Assembly (NCBI RefSeq): GCF_000428145.1
Contig: NZ_ATZJ01000062.1
Span: forward strand, 1-12,885
DNA: 12,885 nt
Direction of reading: 5' to 3'
From: Chitinilyticum litopenaei DSM 21440
GTDB taxonomy: Bacteria; Pseudomonadota; Gammaproteobacteria; Burkholderiales; Chitinibacteraceae
This document shows, one piece after another, positions 7,801 through 12,823 of the stretch. Every line of letters starts with the position of its first letter. The first letter of the stretch is position 1. The notes under the pieces were generated by a model. It searched no databases. It had not been told where the DNA came from and worked only from the letters and a program-made list of their open reading frames with translations. The translations under genes and the position numbers were made by a program.

Positions 7801-7864
7801 CACCTTCGTCGACGATCTGGTGCAATGGTGGCAGCGCAAGCGCGGCAGGGCAGTCAGCGCCTGA
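4811..7864 (+). CDS. RND-family (AcrB/MexB-type) efflux permease, inner membrane
   Basis: A 1017-residue proton-driven drug/solute antiporter, slightly shorter than AcrB. TM1 is at about 12-30, followed by the first periplasmic porter region (KMKVQDFPDIELPMVSI, GVKHVYTTITDSV). A TM2-6 bundle follows. TM4 carries the proton-relay pair D399-D400 in GILVDDAIVEIENIV. The second half repeats the plan: a large periplasmic loop from LPTGFVPADD, then TM8-12 near the C-terminus, including GIATKNSILLVEYA, whose Lys corresponds to the conserved TM10 lysine. Key relay residues are therefore present and the pump should work. The ATG at 4811 has only a weak purine-rich site (GGAT at 4800-4803). It is the last gene of the pump operon. 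Substrate cannot be read from the sequence; the HAE-1 class (drugs, solvents, dyes) is likely. Confidence 0.96.
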   Translation: MNVSAWSIRNPIPAILLFILLSLAGLLAFSKMKVQDFPDIELPMVSITAVLDGAAPAQLETEVARKIENSVSALQGVKHVYTTITDSVVTINVEFVLEKPIADAVDDVRDAVSNVRGDLPSDMKDPVIGKIEFSGIPFLVYTVADPRMDEEQLSWFVDNTITRAVRAVPGVGKVSRVGGVSRQVQIELDPDRMMALGVTSSDISRVLARTQKDASGGRTDIAGTEQSLRTLATVESAAELARMDITLPNGRSVRLEQIARVSDTVAERRSIAQLDGKPVVGFEITRSRGASETAVQAEVEAALARLKAEHPELQLTMAYDMATPVQEGFDGSMMLLYEGALLAVVVVWFFLRDWRATLVSAAALPLSVLPTFIAMYLMGFTLNTVTLLSLALVVGILVDDAIVEIENIVRHLRMGKTPFQAALEAADEIGLAVIATTFALIAVFLPTAFMSGVAGKFFVSFGWTAAIAVFASLVVARLLTPMMAAYLLKPIAHAEEQGRLMQGYLRLAAWCLIHRKTTALLSLLFFVGSLALVPLLPTGFVPADDRSQTLVSLELPPGATLAQTAVLAEEARRILDAMPAVERIYTAIGGGSAGADPFAPADAKVNQANLTLTLVPAKARAKKTVIESEIRNALQDLPGVRVKVGLGQSGEKLQLLLKSDDPQALAMAARDVERDLRTLPGIGAVKSGASLVRPEVVIRPDLARAADLGVTALAIADTVRVATVGDYEAQLAKLNLPERQVPVVVRLPDSFRSDLERLRKLRVPSTQGTVLLEQVATVELSSGPSQIGRLDRSRNVLFEVELNGRSLGEVNNEVAALPAMQQLPAGVSRAEFGDAEEMMRLFASFGLAILTGVLCIYMVLVLLFKDFMQPITILAALPLSIGGAFVALLIANSAFAMPSLIGLIMLMGIATKNSILLVEYAIVARREGMSRFDALMDAGRKRARPIVMTTIAMGAGMLPIAIGWGVDASFRAPMAIAVIGGLITSTFLSLLVIPVVFTFVDDLVQWWQRKRGRAVSA

Positions 7865-7868
7865 TCAT

Positions 7869-7917
7869 GGGTATATGGCTGCAGCCAATTGCTCAATTGG
7901 GCTGCAGCCTCATACCC
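7869..7917. repeat. Large hairpin after the RND gene; possible operon terminator or palindromic repeat
   Basis: GGGTAT (7869-7874) pairs with ATACCC (7912-7917), enclosing GGCTGCAGCC (7877-7886) + AATT with AATT (7895-7898) + G + GGCTGCAGCC (7900-7909) around a 4-base loop GCTC. The stem is long, interrupted by one extra G and by a small AT/TC internal loop. It starts five bases after the RND stop codon, so it may end or protect the pump transcript. There is no T-run after it. It resembles the structure at 8996-9045. Confidence 0.6.
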
Positions 7918-7993
7918 GATACAAAATCCAAGCCGCCAGCCGCAAGCGCCCCGCATTGCCCGGCGGCGCCGCGCGCAGTGGGGGGCTGATTTG

Positions 7994-8002
7994 TGGTAAA
8001 AA
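7994..8002 (+). promoter_or_regulatory. Extended -10 promoter element for trpC
   Basis: TGGTAAAAA gives an extended -10 (TG, one base, TAAAAA at 7997-8002), predicting a start near 8009 and a leader of about 27 bases before the trpC ATG. No convincing -35 is seen, which fits an extended -10 promoter. No leader peptide rich in Trp codons or attenuator is visible. Confidence 0.42.
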
Positions 8003-8035
8003 GCCGGTTTAGCGAAACGTCAGCCGAGCCGTGCC

Positions 8036-8851
8036 ATGTCCGACATCCTGAAGAAAATCTGGGCCACCAAGCGTGAGGAAGTTGCTGCCGCCAGGGCCAG
8101 AATCCCCCTGAACGAGATCCGCGCGCAGGCCGAGGCCAACGGCGCCGACTTGCGCGATTTTGTCGGCGCGCTGCGCGCCAGGCACGCCGCCGGCCTGCCG
8201 GGCATCATTGCCGAAATCAAGAAGGCCAGCCCGAGCAAGGGCGTGATCCGCGCCGATTTCCGCCCGGCCGAACACGCCGCCGACTACGCGGCGCACGGTG
8301 CGGCCTGCCTGTCGGTGCTGACCGACGCCCCGTACTTCCAGGGCCACGAGGACTACCTGAAGGCCGCGCGCGCGGCCTGCACGCTGCCGGCGCTGCGCAA
8401 GGATTTCATGGTCGACGAGTACCAGATCTTTGAAGCGCGCGCCTGGGGCGCCGACTGCATCCTGCTGATCGCCGCCGAGCTGAGCCTGGCCGAGATGCGC
8501 GATTTCGAAGCCATCGCCCACAGCCTGGGCATGGCCGTGCTGGTGGAAGTGCACAACGGCGACGAGCTGGAGGCCGCACTGCAGCTGAACACGCCGCTGA
8601 CCGGCATCAACAACCGCAATCTGCGCACCTTCGACGTCACGCTGCAAACCACGCTGGACCTGCTCGCGCGCATCCCCGCTGACCGCATCGTGGTCACCGA
8701 ATCCGGCATTCTGGCGCCGGACGATGTGGCGCTGATGCGCGACCACCACGTGCACACCTTCCTGGTTGGCGAAGCCTTCATGAAACAGCCGCAACCGGGT
8801 GCGACGCTCCAGGCGCTGTTCCAGCCGGCCTATCCGGGCCTCGGCGGCTAG
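8036..8851 (+). CDS. trpC: Indole-3-glycerol-phosphate synthase
   Basis: A 271-residue TIM-barrel enzyme that closes 1-(2-carboxyphenylamino)-1-deoxyribulose 5-phosphate to indole-3-glycerol phosphate, the fourth step of tryptophan synthesis from chorismate, in the cytosol. The catalytic and substrate residues lie in family motifs: E60 and K62 in AEIKKASPSKG, K122 in LRKDFMVDEYQI, E171 in LVEVH, N192 in NNRNLRTFD, and E222-S223 in VTESGI. The phosphate-binding end FLVGEAFM is present. It is monofunctional: there is no trpF fusion. The ATG at 8036 gives the usual MSDIL-KI start; the ribosome site is weak. No other trp gene is in the window, and the gene stands between an efflux operon and a convergent channel gene, so it is transcribed alone. 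Confidence 0.97.
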   Translation: MSDILKKIWATKREEVAAARARIPLNEIRAQAEANGADLRDFVGALRARHAAGLPGIIAEIKKASPSKGVIRADFRPAEHAADYAAHGAACLSVLTDAPYFQGHEDYLKAARAACTLPALRKDFMVDEYQIFEARAWGADCILLIAAELSLAEMRDFEAIAHSLGMAVLVEVHNGDELEAALQLNTPLTGINNRNLRTFDVTLQTTLDLLARIPADRIVVTESGILAPDDVALMRDHHVHTFLVGEAFMKQPQPGATLQALFQPAYPGLGG

Positions 8852-8879
8852 ACGCTGTTGATGTGTGATTAATTGTTAC

Positions 8880-8979
8880 GCGCTGGGCTCTTTGGTCGCG
8901 GTGCCCGGCATTCGCCGCGCCGCAGTCGCGGTGCTGTCTGCGGCGAGTCACGCCACCACAAGACAAAAGAGCCCAGCGC
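8880..8979. repeat. 100-bp structure with 18-bp terminal inverted repeats
   Basis: The left arm GCGCTGGGCTCTTTGGTC (8880-8897) pairs with the right arm GACAAAAGAGCCCAGCGC (8962-8979) at 17 of 18 positions. The 64-bp centre is GC-rich and contains GCGGTG twice (8898 and 8929 regions) with partial internal pairing. No direct target duplication is recognised at the ends. It could be a miniature non-autonomous element, a structured RNA or a shared terminator region. None of these can be decided from one copy. Confidence 0.6.
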
Positions 8980-8995
8980 CTGCCATATACAGCAT

Positions 8996-9045
8996 GGGCT
9001 ATTACCCTGCAGCCCTTTCCTAAAAAAGGCTGCATGGACATACCC
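8996..9045. repeat. Hairpin downstream of trpC, similar to that upstream of it
   Basis: TGCAGCC (9008-9014), one C, then TTT pair with AAA and GGCTGCA (9028-9034) across a small loop; outer GGG (8996-8998) faces CCC (9043-9045). Read on the minus strand it begins GGGTATGTCCATGCAGCC, which resembles the start of the 7869-7917 hairpin. It may act as terminator for trpC or for the opposite channel gene. There is no clear T-run outside the stem. Confidence 0.5.
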
Positions 9046-9164
9046 TTGACAGAAGCCGCCGCACGCCCCTGCGCCGCCGGCGTGACGCGCGCGTGGCGCC
9101 AGCACGGCCGCCTGCCCGTCCCGGCTGACTTGGGCGGCGGCGCGGCCCCACGCTGCGCCGGCCC

Positions 9165-10874
9165 TTACTGACTGCGGCTGGCCCTGGCCTGCCGCTGGCG
9201 CGCCAGCCAGCGGAAGACACTGCCGCGCGGCGGATCTTCGCCGGTGCGCAGATAATCCATCAGCGTCGGATTCTGCAAGGCCCACTGCATTTCCCGCTGC
9301 GCGCGCGGCGTACCGACAAACAGCAGGCGCGCGCCCAGCTGCAATTGCTGGCTGGGCTGCGGCAGGGCGATGTGATGCCCGCCGTACTGGTACAGCAAGG
9401 GCAGGCAATCCAGCGAGCGCTCGCGATCGACCGGATCGCGCAACAGGTCACCCAGCCGCAGCGGCGGCAAGGGCTGGGCCAGGAAGGCGTGGACAAAGCC
9501 CTTGTGCTGGGCGGTCAGCTCGATGGCCCAGCGTTCCGGCACTTCGCCCTCGCACAGGTGCAGCAACTGCTCTTCCAGGGTGCTCGCCCAGCCTTCGCTA
9601 TAGGTCTGCATCAGTTCGAGAAACTGGGTCAGCAGCGGCGTGGTCATCGCCACCAGCGCCTGGCGGGCGACAATCTGGCTGCGCACCACCGTCAGGTCGG
9701 GGCGCACGGCCTCGAAGAGGCTGCGGTTTTGCGCCAGATTGCGCCGCGCCACCATCATGATGTCCGGGCGCAATTCACGCGCCGTGGCGATGGCCGACAG
9801 ATTGTTCACATCATGGTCGTGGCAGACGATCATGCCGACGGCCTCCCTGATGCCGGCCAGCTTCAGCTCCCTTTCCTCGACCCCGGTGCCGTGCACCAGC
9901 AGGCCTTCCGGCAGCTCGGGATGGTCTTCTTCATCGATGACCTTCACCTGCATGCCCTGCTGCACCAGCGCGTGATACACGGCGTGGCCAAAACGGCCGA
10001 AACCGACGATCAGCCACAGGCCGCGCGGCGGGTGAAACAGCCCCGGAATGGGCCGACCTGGCAGATCGGTCAGCGTCTGCCACAGGCGGTAATGGCTGGG
10101 CGAGCGCAAGGCCATGCGAAATTCCATGCCGACGGTGTCGAACATGTTGATGACATGATTGGCACCAAACGAGGACATATTGCGCGCCACCTGCCGCGTG
10201 CGGGCGCGGCCGATGCTCAGCAGCCTGGGACGCAGGGCGTGGCTGGCCATCATGGCGGCCAGATTGGCATCCTCGTCGCCGGTCAACGCCAGCACGCCCC
10301 TGCACAGCTTGTGCGTCAGGCCCGCCAGCTGCAGCACTTCCGGGTTGGAGGCATTGCCAACGATGGCCGGCACATCGGCATGAAAGCCGGCGAGCAGCAC
10401 TTCATGCACCTTTTCCTCGCGCAGGTCGACCACGACAAACCGTTCGCGCCGCTCGTTGAGCACGCGCGCCAGCAATTGCCCGGTCTGCCCGTAGCCGAGA
10501 ATCAGGTAGAAGGGCGCCGGCATGCGCCGCACCTTGAGCGTGAAACGCGCCAGCTGCATGGCGTGCAGAAAGCCCTTGTCCTGAAACAGCGCCAGCAGAC
10601 TGCCCAGCGTGTAGGTCCAGCCAATCACCGACAGGTAGATGCACGCCAGCCCCCAGGCGCGCTGTGCCGGCGAAAAGGCATAGGGAATCTCGCCAAAACC
10701 GATGGTGGTGGCGGTGTAGCTCATGAAATAGAAGGCGTGGAAGAAATCCAGCTGCGCCTCGCCCGCCGGCGGCGCCACCAGCACCAGACCGAAGATCGAC
10801 ACCGCATAGATCAGGATCAGCGTGATCAGCGGCACGCGCATGCGCCGCAGCGCCAGGAAGAAGATGTTGTACAT
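9165..10874 (-). CDS. Potassium-channel-like protein with two RCK (TrkA-N) domains
   Basis: A 569-residue inner-membrane protein. TM1 is at about 13-33, a pore loop holds the selectivity-filter-like TTIGFGE at 56-62, and TM2 is at about 73-97. Two Rossmann RCK domains follow, with nucleotide-binding loops G127-YGQTG and G291-FGRFG. The last about 180 residues include a second regulatory portion ending in a basic tail. The filter differs from the classic TVGYGD (I for V, F for Y, E for D); F at the Y position is tolerated in known channels, so K+ conduction is plausible but not proven. NAD(H)-type or other nucleotide ligands would gate it through the RCK domains. It starts 6 bases after the stop of the upstream small membrane-protein gene, so the two are co-transcribed and probably translationally coupled. 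Confidence 0.88.
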   Translation of the reverse strand: MYNIFFLALRRMRVPLITLILIYAVSIFGLVLVAPPAGEAQLDFFHAFYFMSYTATTIGFGEIPYAFSPAQRAWGLACIYLSVIGWTYTLGSLLALFQDKGFLHAMQLARFTLKVRRMPAPFYLILGYGQTGQLLARVLNERRERFVVVDLREEKVHEVLLAGFHADVPAIVGNASNPEVLQLAGLTHKLCRGVLALTGDEDANLAAMMASHALRPRLLSIGRARTRQVARNMSSFGANHVINMFDTVGMEFRMALRSPSHYRLWQTLTDLPGRPIPGLFHPPRGLWLIVGFGRFGHAVYHALVQQGMQVKVIDEEDHPELPEGLLVHGTGVEERELKLAGIREAVGMIVCHDHDVNNLSAIATARELRPDIMMVARRNLAQNRSLFEAVRPDLTVVRSQIVARQALVAMTTPLLTQFLELMQTYSEGWASTLEEQLLHLCEGEVPERWAIELTAQHKGFVHAFLAQPLPPLRLGDLLRDPVDRERSLDCLPLLYQYGGHHIALPQPSQQLQLGARLLFVGTPRAQREMQWALQNPTLMDYLRTGEDPPRGSVFRWLARQRQARASRSQ

Positions 10875-10880
10875 CGCCTG

Positions 10881-11264
10881 TTATCTGCGCTGGCTCAGCG
10901 TCTCGCCGATCAGCAGCACCACCGAGACGATATTGGCCATCATCGCGCCACCGGCCAGCGAGACGATGGTCGACATCAGCTTGGGCGTCATGCCGGTGTC
11001 CGTGCCGAACAGCGCATAGCCCCAGACGCAGGCGGCCGTGATCAGCTGCAGATCGGCCACCAGGCTGGTCGAGAGATGAATGGCGCCCAGCTGGGTGCGA
11101 TCGCCGACCTTGAGCACGGTGGCGATCAGGTTGACGACAATCGCCGCCATCAGCTCGAAGGAATCATGCTGGTGGATGGCGTCGATTTCTCCGACGAAGA
11201 AGCCGAAATTGAGGGTGAAGGCGAGGATGATGAAAAAACCGAAAATGACCTTTTCCAGATTCAT
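10881..11264 (-). CDS. Small four-helix membrane protein of unknown function (DUF6394-like)
   Basis: A 127-residue hydrophobic protein. About four membrane segments are apparent, near residues 5-24, 36-52, 64-86 and 98-121. Polar patches include GEIDAIHQHDSFE after helix 1 and KVGDRTQLGAIHL between helices 2 and 3. The start MNLEKVIFGFF and the ending SLAGGAMMANIVSVVLLIGETL match what I remember of the uncharacterised DUF6394 family; this is memory, not a search. The ATG at 11262-11264 was chosen because GGAG (11271-11274, minus strand) lies 6 bases upstream; a TTG further upstream would place that site inside the gene. It is the first gene of a tight operon with the channel gene, which suggests a role with the channel, perhaps as a small accessory subunit. 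The function is unknown. Confidence 0.85.
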   Translation of the reverse strand: MNLEKVIFGFFIILAFTLNFGFFVGEIDAIHQHDSFELMAAIVVNLIATVLKVGDRTQLGAIHLSTSLVADLQLITAACVWGYALFGTDTGMTPKLMSTIVSLAGGAMMANIVSVVLLIGETLSQRR

Positions 11265-11298
11265 GCAAGGCTCCAGCAATGTTGGGTGATTGGTCTGA

Positions 11299-11328
11299 AG
11301 TCTAGCCGCAACCCGGGCCGGCAGTCAG
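11299..11328 (-). promoter_or_regulatory. Possible promoter for the membrane-protein/channel operon
   Basis: On the minus strand CTGACT (11328-11323) and TAGACT (11304-11299) are separated by 18 bases, each 4/6 to consensus. They lie about 35 bases upstream of the ATG at 11264. This is a weak match and the region is GC-rich. Confidence 0.3.
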
Positions 11329-11470
11329 CTTTCTCGCGCTGGACTGCACCATGGCCGCCCCGCCCGCCGTTGATCGGTCCACCCGCCCTTCCATCCCTCC
11401 CCCGGCGCACGCGGGGCTTGCCTGCCGTGCCGTTTGCATATGCTGACATTTTGAGGCCGGGATCAGAACC

Positions 11471-12337
11471 ATGAGCGCAACACGGCTGGCCTGCTGCGGC
11501 ATCCTGCTCGCCCCCGTGGCCGCACTGTGCATGGCAAGCACGGAAAGTGCCTGGGAAACGCAATTGCCGCGCCTGCAGAAACTGGAGCGCAGCGACCCGT
11601 GGGAAGCCGCACGCGCGTATTGCGAAGCAGCCAGACACGGCATTGTCGAAGCCCAGTACCGCCTGGGCATGCAGTATGCCTTCGGCATGGGCGTGCCCGA
11701 GAACCGCGCCCAGGCCGCGTCGCTGTTTTCGCTGGCATCCGAGCAAGGCCACGCCGAAGCCCACAGCATGCTGGAAACCATCCGCCTGAGTTCGACCGAG
11801 CTGCCGCCGTGCATGCTGGCCGAGGTGGCGCCGGAGCGCATCCCGCCCGGCCCGGGGCTGCGCACGGACCGGCTCTCGCCGAGCCAGCGCCAGATCGTGC
11901 AGATCATCACGCAACTGGCGATCTGGCACGATGTCGATCCGCAACTGGCCGTCAGCATTGCCATGATCGAATCGGGACTCAATCCGCGCGCGGTGTCGCC
12001 GAAATCCGCCGCCGGCATCATGCAGCTGATGCCGGCCACGGCCGAGCGCTTCAATGTGAAGGATTCGTTCAATGTCAGCCAGAATGTGCGCGGCGGCGTG
12101 CGCTACCTGCGCTGGCTGATTGACCGCTTCGACGGCAATATCGAGCTGGTGGCCGCCGGCTACAATGCCGGCGAAAAAGCGGTCGAGCGCTACAAGGGCG
12201 TGCCGCCCTATGCCGAAACGCGCAATTATGTCGCCAAGCTGCGCAAGCTCTATCCGTCCACCGTGCACATGCCCGACCGGGCGCGCTGGCAAGCCCGCCA
12301 GCAGGCGCAGGAGCAGCGCAAGACGGCCCGCAAGTGA
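11471..12337 (+). CDS. Periplasmic lytic transglycosylase (Sel1-like repeat + SLT domain)
   Basis: A 288-residue exported peptidoglycan-cleaving enzyme that would cut the MurNAc-GlcNAc bond to give 1,6-anhydro ends. A signal peptide covers about 1-22 (MSATRLACCGILLAPVAALC). Sel1-like helical repeat sequence spans about 44-99, for example AQYRLGMQYAFGMGVPENRAQAASLF. The C-terminal SLT (family 1) domain spans about 135-265. The catalytic Glu is E167 in AMIESGLNP, with GIMQLMPATAERF (182-194), AAGYNAGEKAV (228-238) and PPYAETRNYV (245-254), all standard for the family. The basic tail RARWQARQQAQEQRKTARK is unusual and may contact the wall or nucleic acid. GGGA at 11459-11462 precedes the ATG by 8 bases. 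It is divergent from the membrane/channel operon, separated by about 200 bp; no convincing promoter was found for it. It appears to be monocistronic. Confidence 0.93.
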   Translation: MSATRLACCGILLAPVAALCMASTESAWETQLPRLQKLERSDPWEAARAYCEAARHGIVEAQYRLGMQYAFGMGVPENRAQAASLFSLASEQGHAEAHSMLETIRLSSTELPPCMLAEVAPERIPPGPGLRTDRLSPSQRQIVQIITQLAIWHDVDPQLAVSIAMIESGLNPRAVSPKSAAGIMQLMPATAERFNVKDSFNVSQNVRGGVRYLRWLIDRFDGNIELVAAGYNAGEKAVERYKGVPPYAETRNYVAKLRKLYPSTVHMPDRARWQARQQAQEQRKTARK

Positions 12338-12441
12338 GCCGCCCGGCACTGGCCGAAGCGCACTGCCCCCCAAGCCCCTTTCGACCCCGGCGAAACGGCA
12401 AGCTGCCGGCCAGCCCGGATACAGAGCCCATCGCCCACAGG

Positions 12442-12540
12442 GCAGCCCCGCCATTCTTGCCGGCGGCTTTGTCGCCAATGCGCGCCAAGACCCGTATCGG
12501 CTTGCGCTGGGCTTCGCGCAGGCTACCTTGGCGGGGCTGC
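12442..12540. repeat. 12-bp inverted repeat spanning 99 bp
   Basis: GCAGCCCCGCCA (12442-12453) is the exact reverse complement of TGGCGGGGCTGC (12529-12540). Smaller stems are possible inside, such as TGCGC/GCGCA near 12504-12520. It lies about 75-85 bp from the likely left edge of the IS110-type element. It could be an extragenic palindromic repeat or an RNA structure at the end of the transglycosylase transcript. Confidence 0.5.
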
Positions 12541-12631
12541 GTGAAAACCAATCAAACCTCAACAGAGCCTAGCCAGCTCAGCACTCGATCATACCGGCGT
12601 CCCACGGGAATTCCCTTGTATCTCGCAGTAC

Positions 12632-12800
12632 TTGGCGGTTAGCTTCCGCCAATCGGGAGAAGGACAGCTTGTGGATTCCCTTAAGGTCCAAACCTTGTAT
12701 CGCAGATCAAGCCCTTCTCCCACCTCTTCGCCAGCCTGAACACTGAACGGTAGCCAAGGGCCCAGACCCTGCATGCACAAGGCAAGTGGGTGAAGTTGGC
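12632..12800 (+). ncRNA. Candidate bridge RNA in the IS110 left end
   Basis: Consecutive stem-loops precede the transposase. Hairpin 1 is TTGGCGG (12632-12638) with CCGCCAA (12646-12652) around a 7-base loop. Hairpin 2 is GGGAGAAGG (12655-12663) with CCTTCTCCC (12713-12721), extended by GCTTG (12667-12671) with CAAGC (12708-12712). It encloses a loop of about 36 bases containing AAGGT/ACCTT. A less certain third structure may use GCCAG/TTGGC and AGGG/CCCT between about 12730 and 12800. A 5' stem-loop followed by two guide-bearing loops is the plan of the IS110-family bridge RNA, known to lie in the non-coding end of these elements. The RNA ends are guesses. The assignment is inference from position and hand-folded pairing. 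Confidence 0.45.
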
Positions 12801-12823
12801 AAACGCAATCACTGGAAACAAGC

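Larger units (their letters stand above)
8852..9164. other. 313-bp convergent intergenic region between trpC and the channel gene
   Basis: No credible gene is seen; short frames here lack family features and ribosome sites. It holds a 100-bp inverted-repeat structure (8880-8979) and a second hairpin (8996-9045), described separately. The remaining 9046-9164 is very GC-rich with no obvious signal. As both flanking genes point inward, bidirectional termination is expected somewhere in this region. Confidence 0.6.
12338..12823. other. 486-bp non-coding stretch between the transglycosylase and the IS110 transposase
   Basis: No gene is supported here. The first about 230 bases are GC-rich and include a 12-bp inverted repeat 99 bp across (12442-12540). 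A minus-strand open frame over the same area runs antisense into the transglycosylase and looks like a shadow. From about 12545 the composition becomes more AT-rich, and the last about 200 bases are best read as the left end of an IS110-family element with a structured RNA. No clear terminator for the transglycosylase is seen. Confidence 0.6.

Noticed and set aside
4769..7825. A 1018-codon minus-strand open frame, rich in His, Gln, Arg and Gly
   Set aside because: It is antisense to the RND permease, which has full-length family motifs. The composition is what a GC-rich gene gives when read on the other strand, and no domain is recognisable.
7869..7917. A classical rho-independent terminator after the RND gene
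   Set aside because: The stem is strong but no T-run follows on either side, so it is listed as a hairpin/repeat with a possible, not assigned, termination role.
8778..9041. An 87-codon minus-strand open frame after trpC
   Set aside because: It covers the 100-bp inverted repeat and the hairpin, overlaps the trpC end, and has no convincing ribosome site or motif.
11265..11279. TTG at 11279 as start of the small membrane-protein gene
   Set aside because: It would put the GGAG ribosome site inside the coding sequence. ATG at 11264 has correct spacing and gives the expected MNLEKVIFGFF beginning.
9345..11474. A 709-codon plus-strand open frame
   Set aside because: It runs antisense over both the potassium-channel gene and the small membrane-protein gene and has the same shadow-like His/Gln/Arg-rich composition.
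12075..12551. A 158-codon minus-strand open frame at the transglycosylase 3' end
   Set aside because: It is mostly antisense to the SLT-domain gene and has low-complexity Arg/Ala/Gly content; treated as a shadow.
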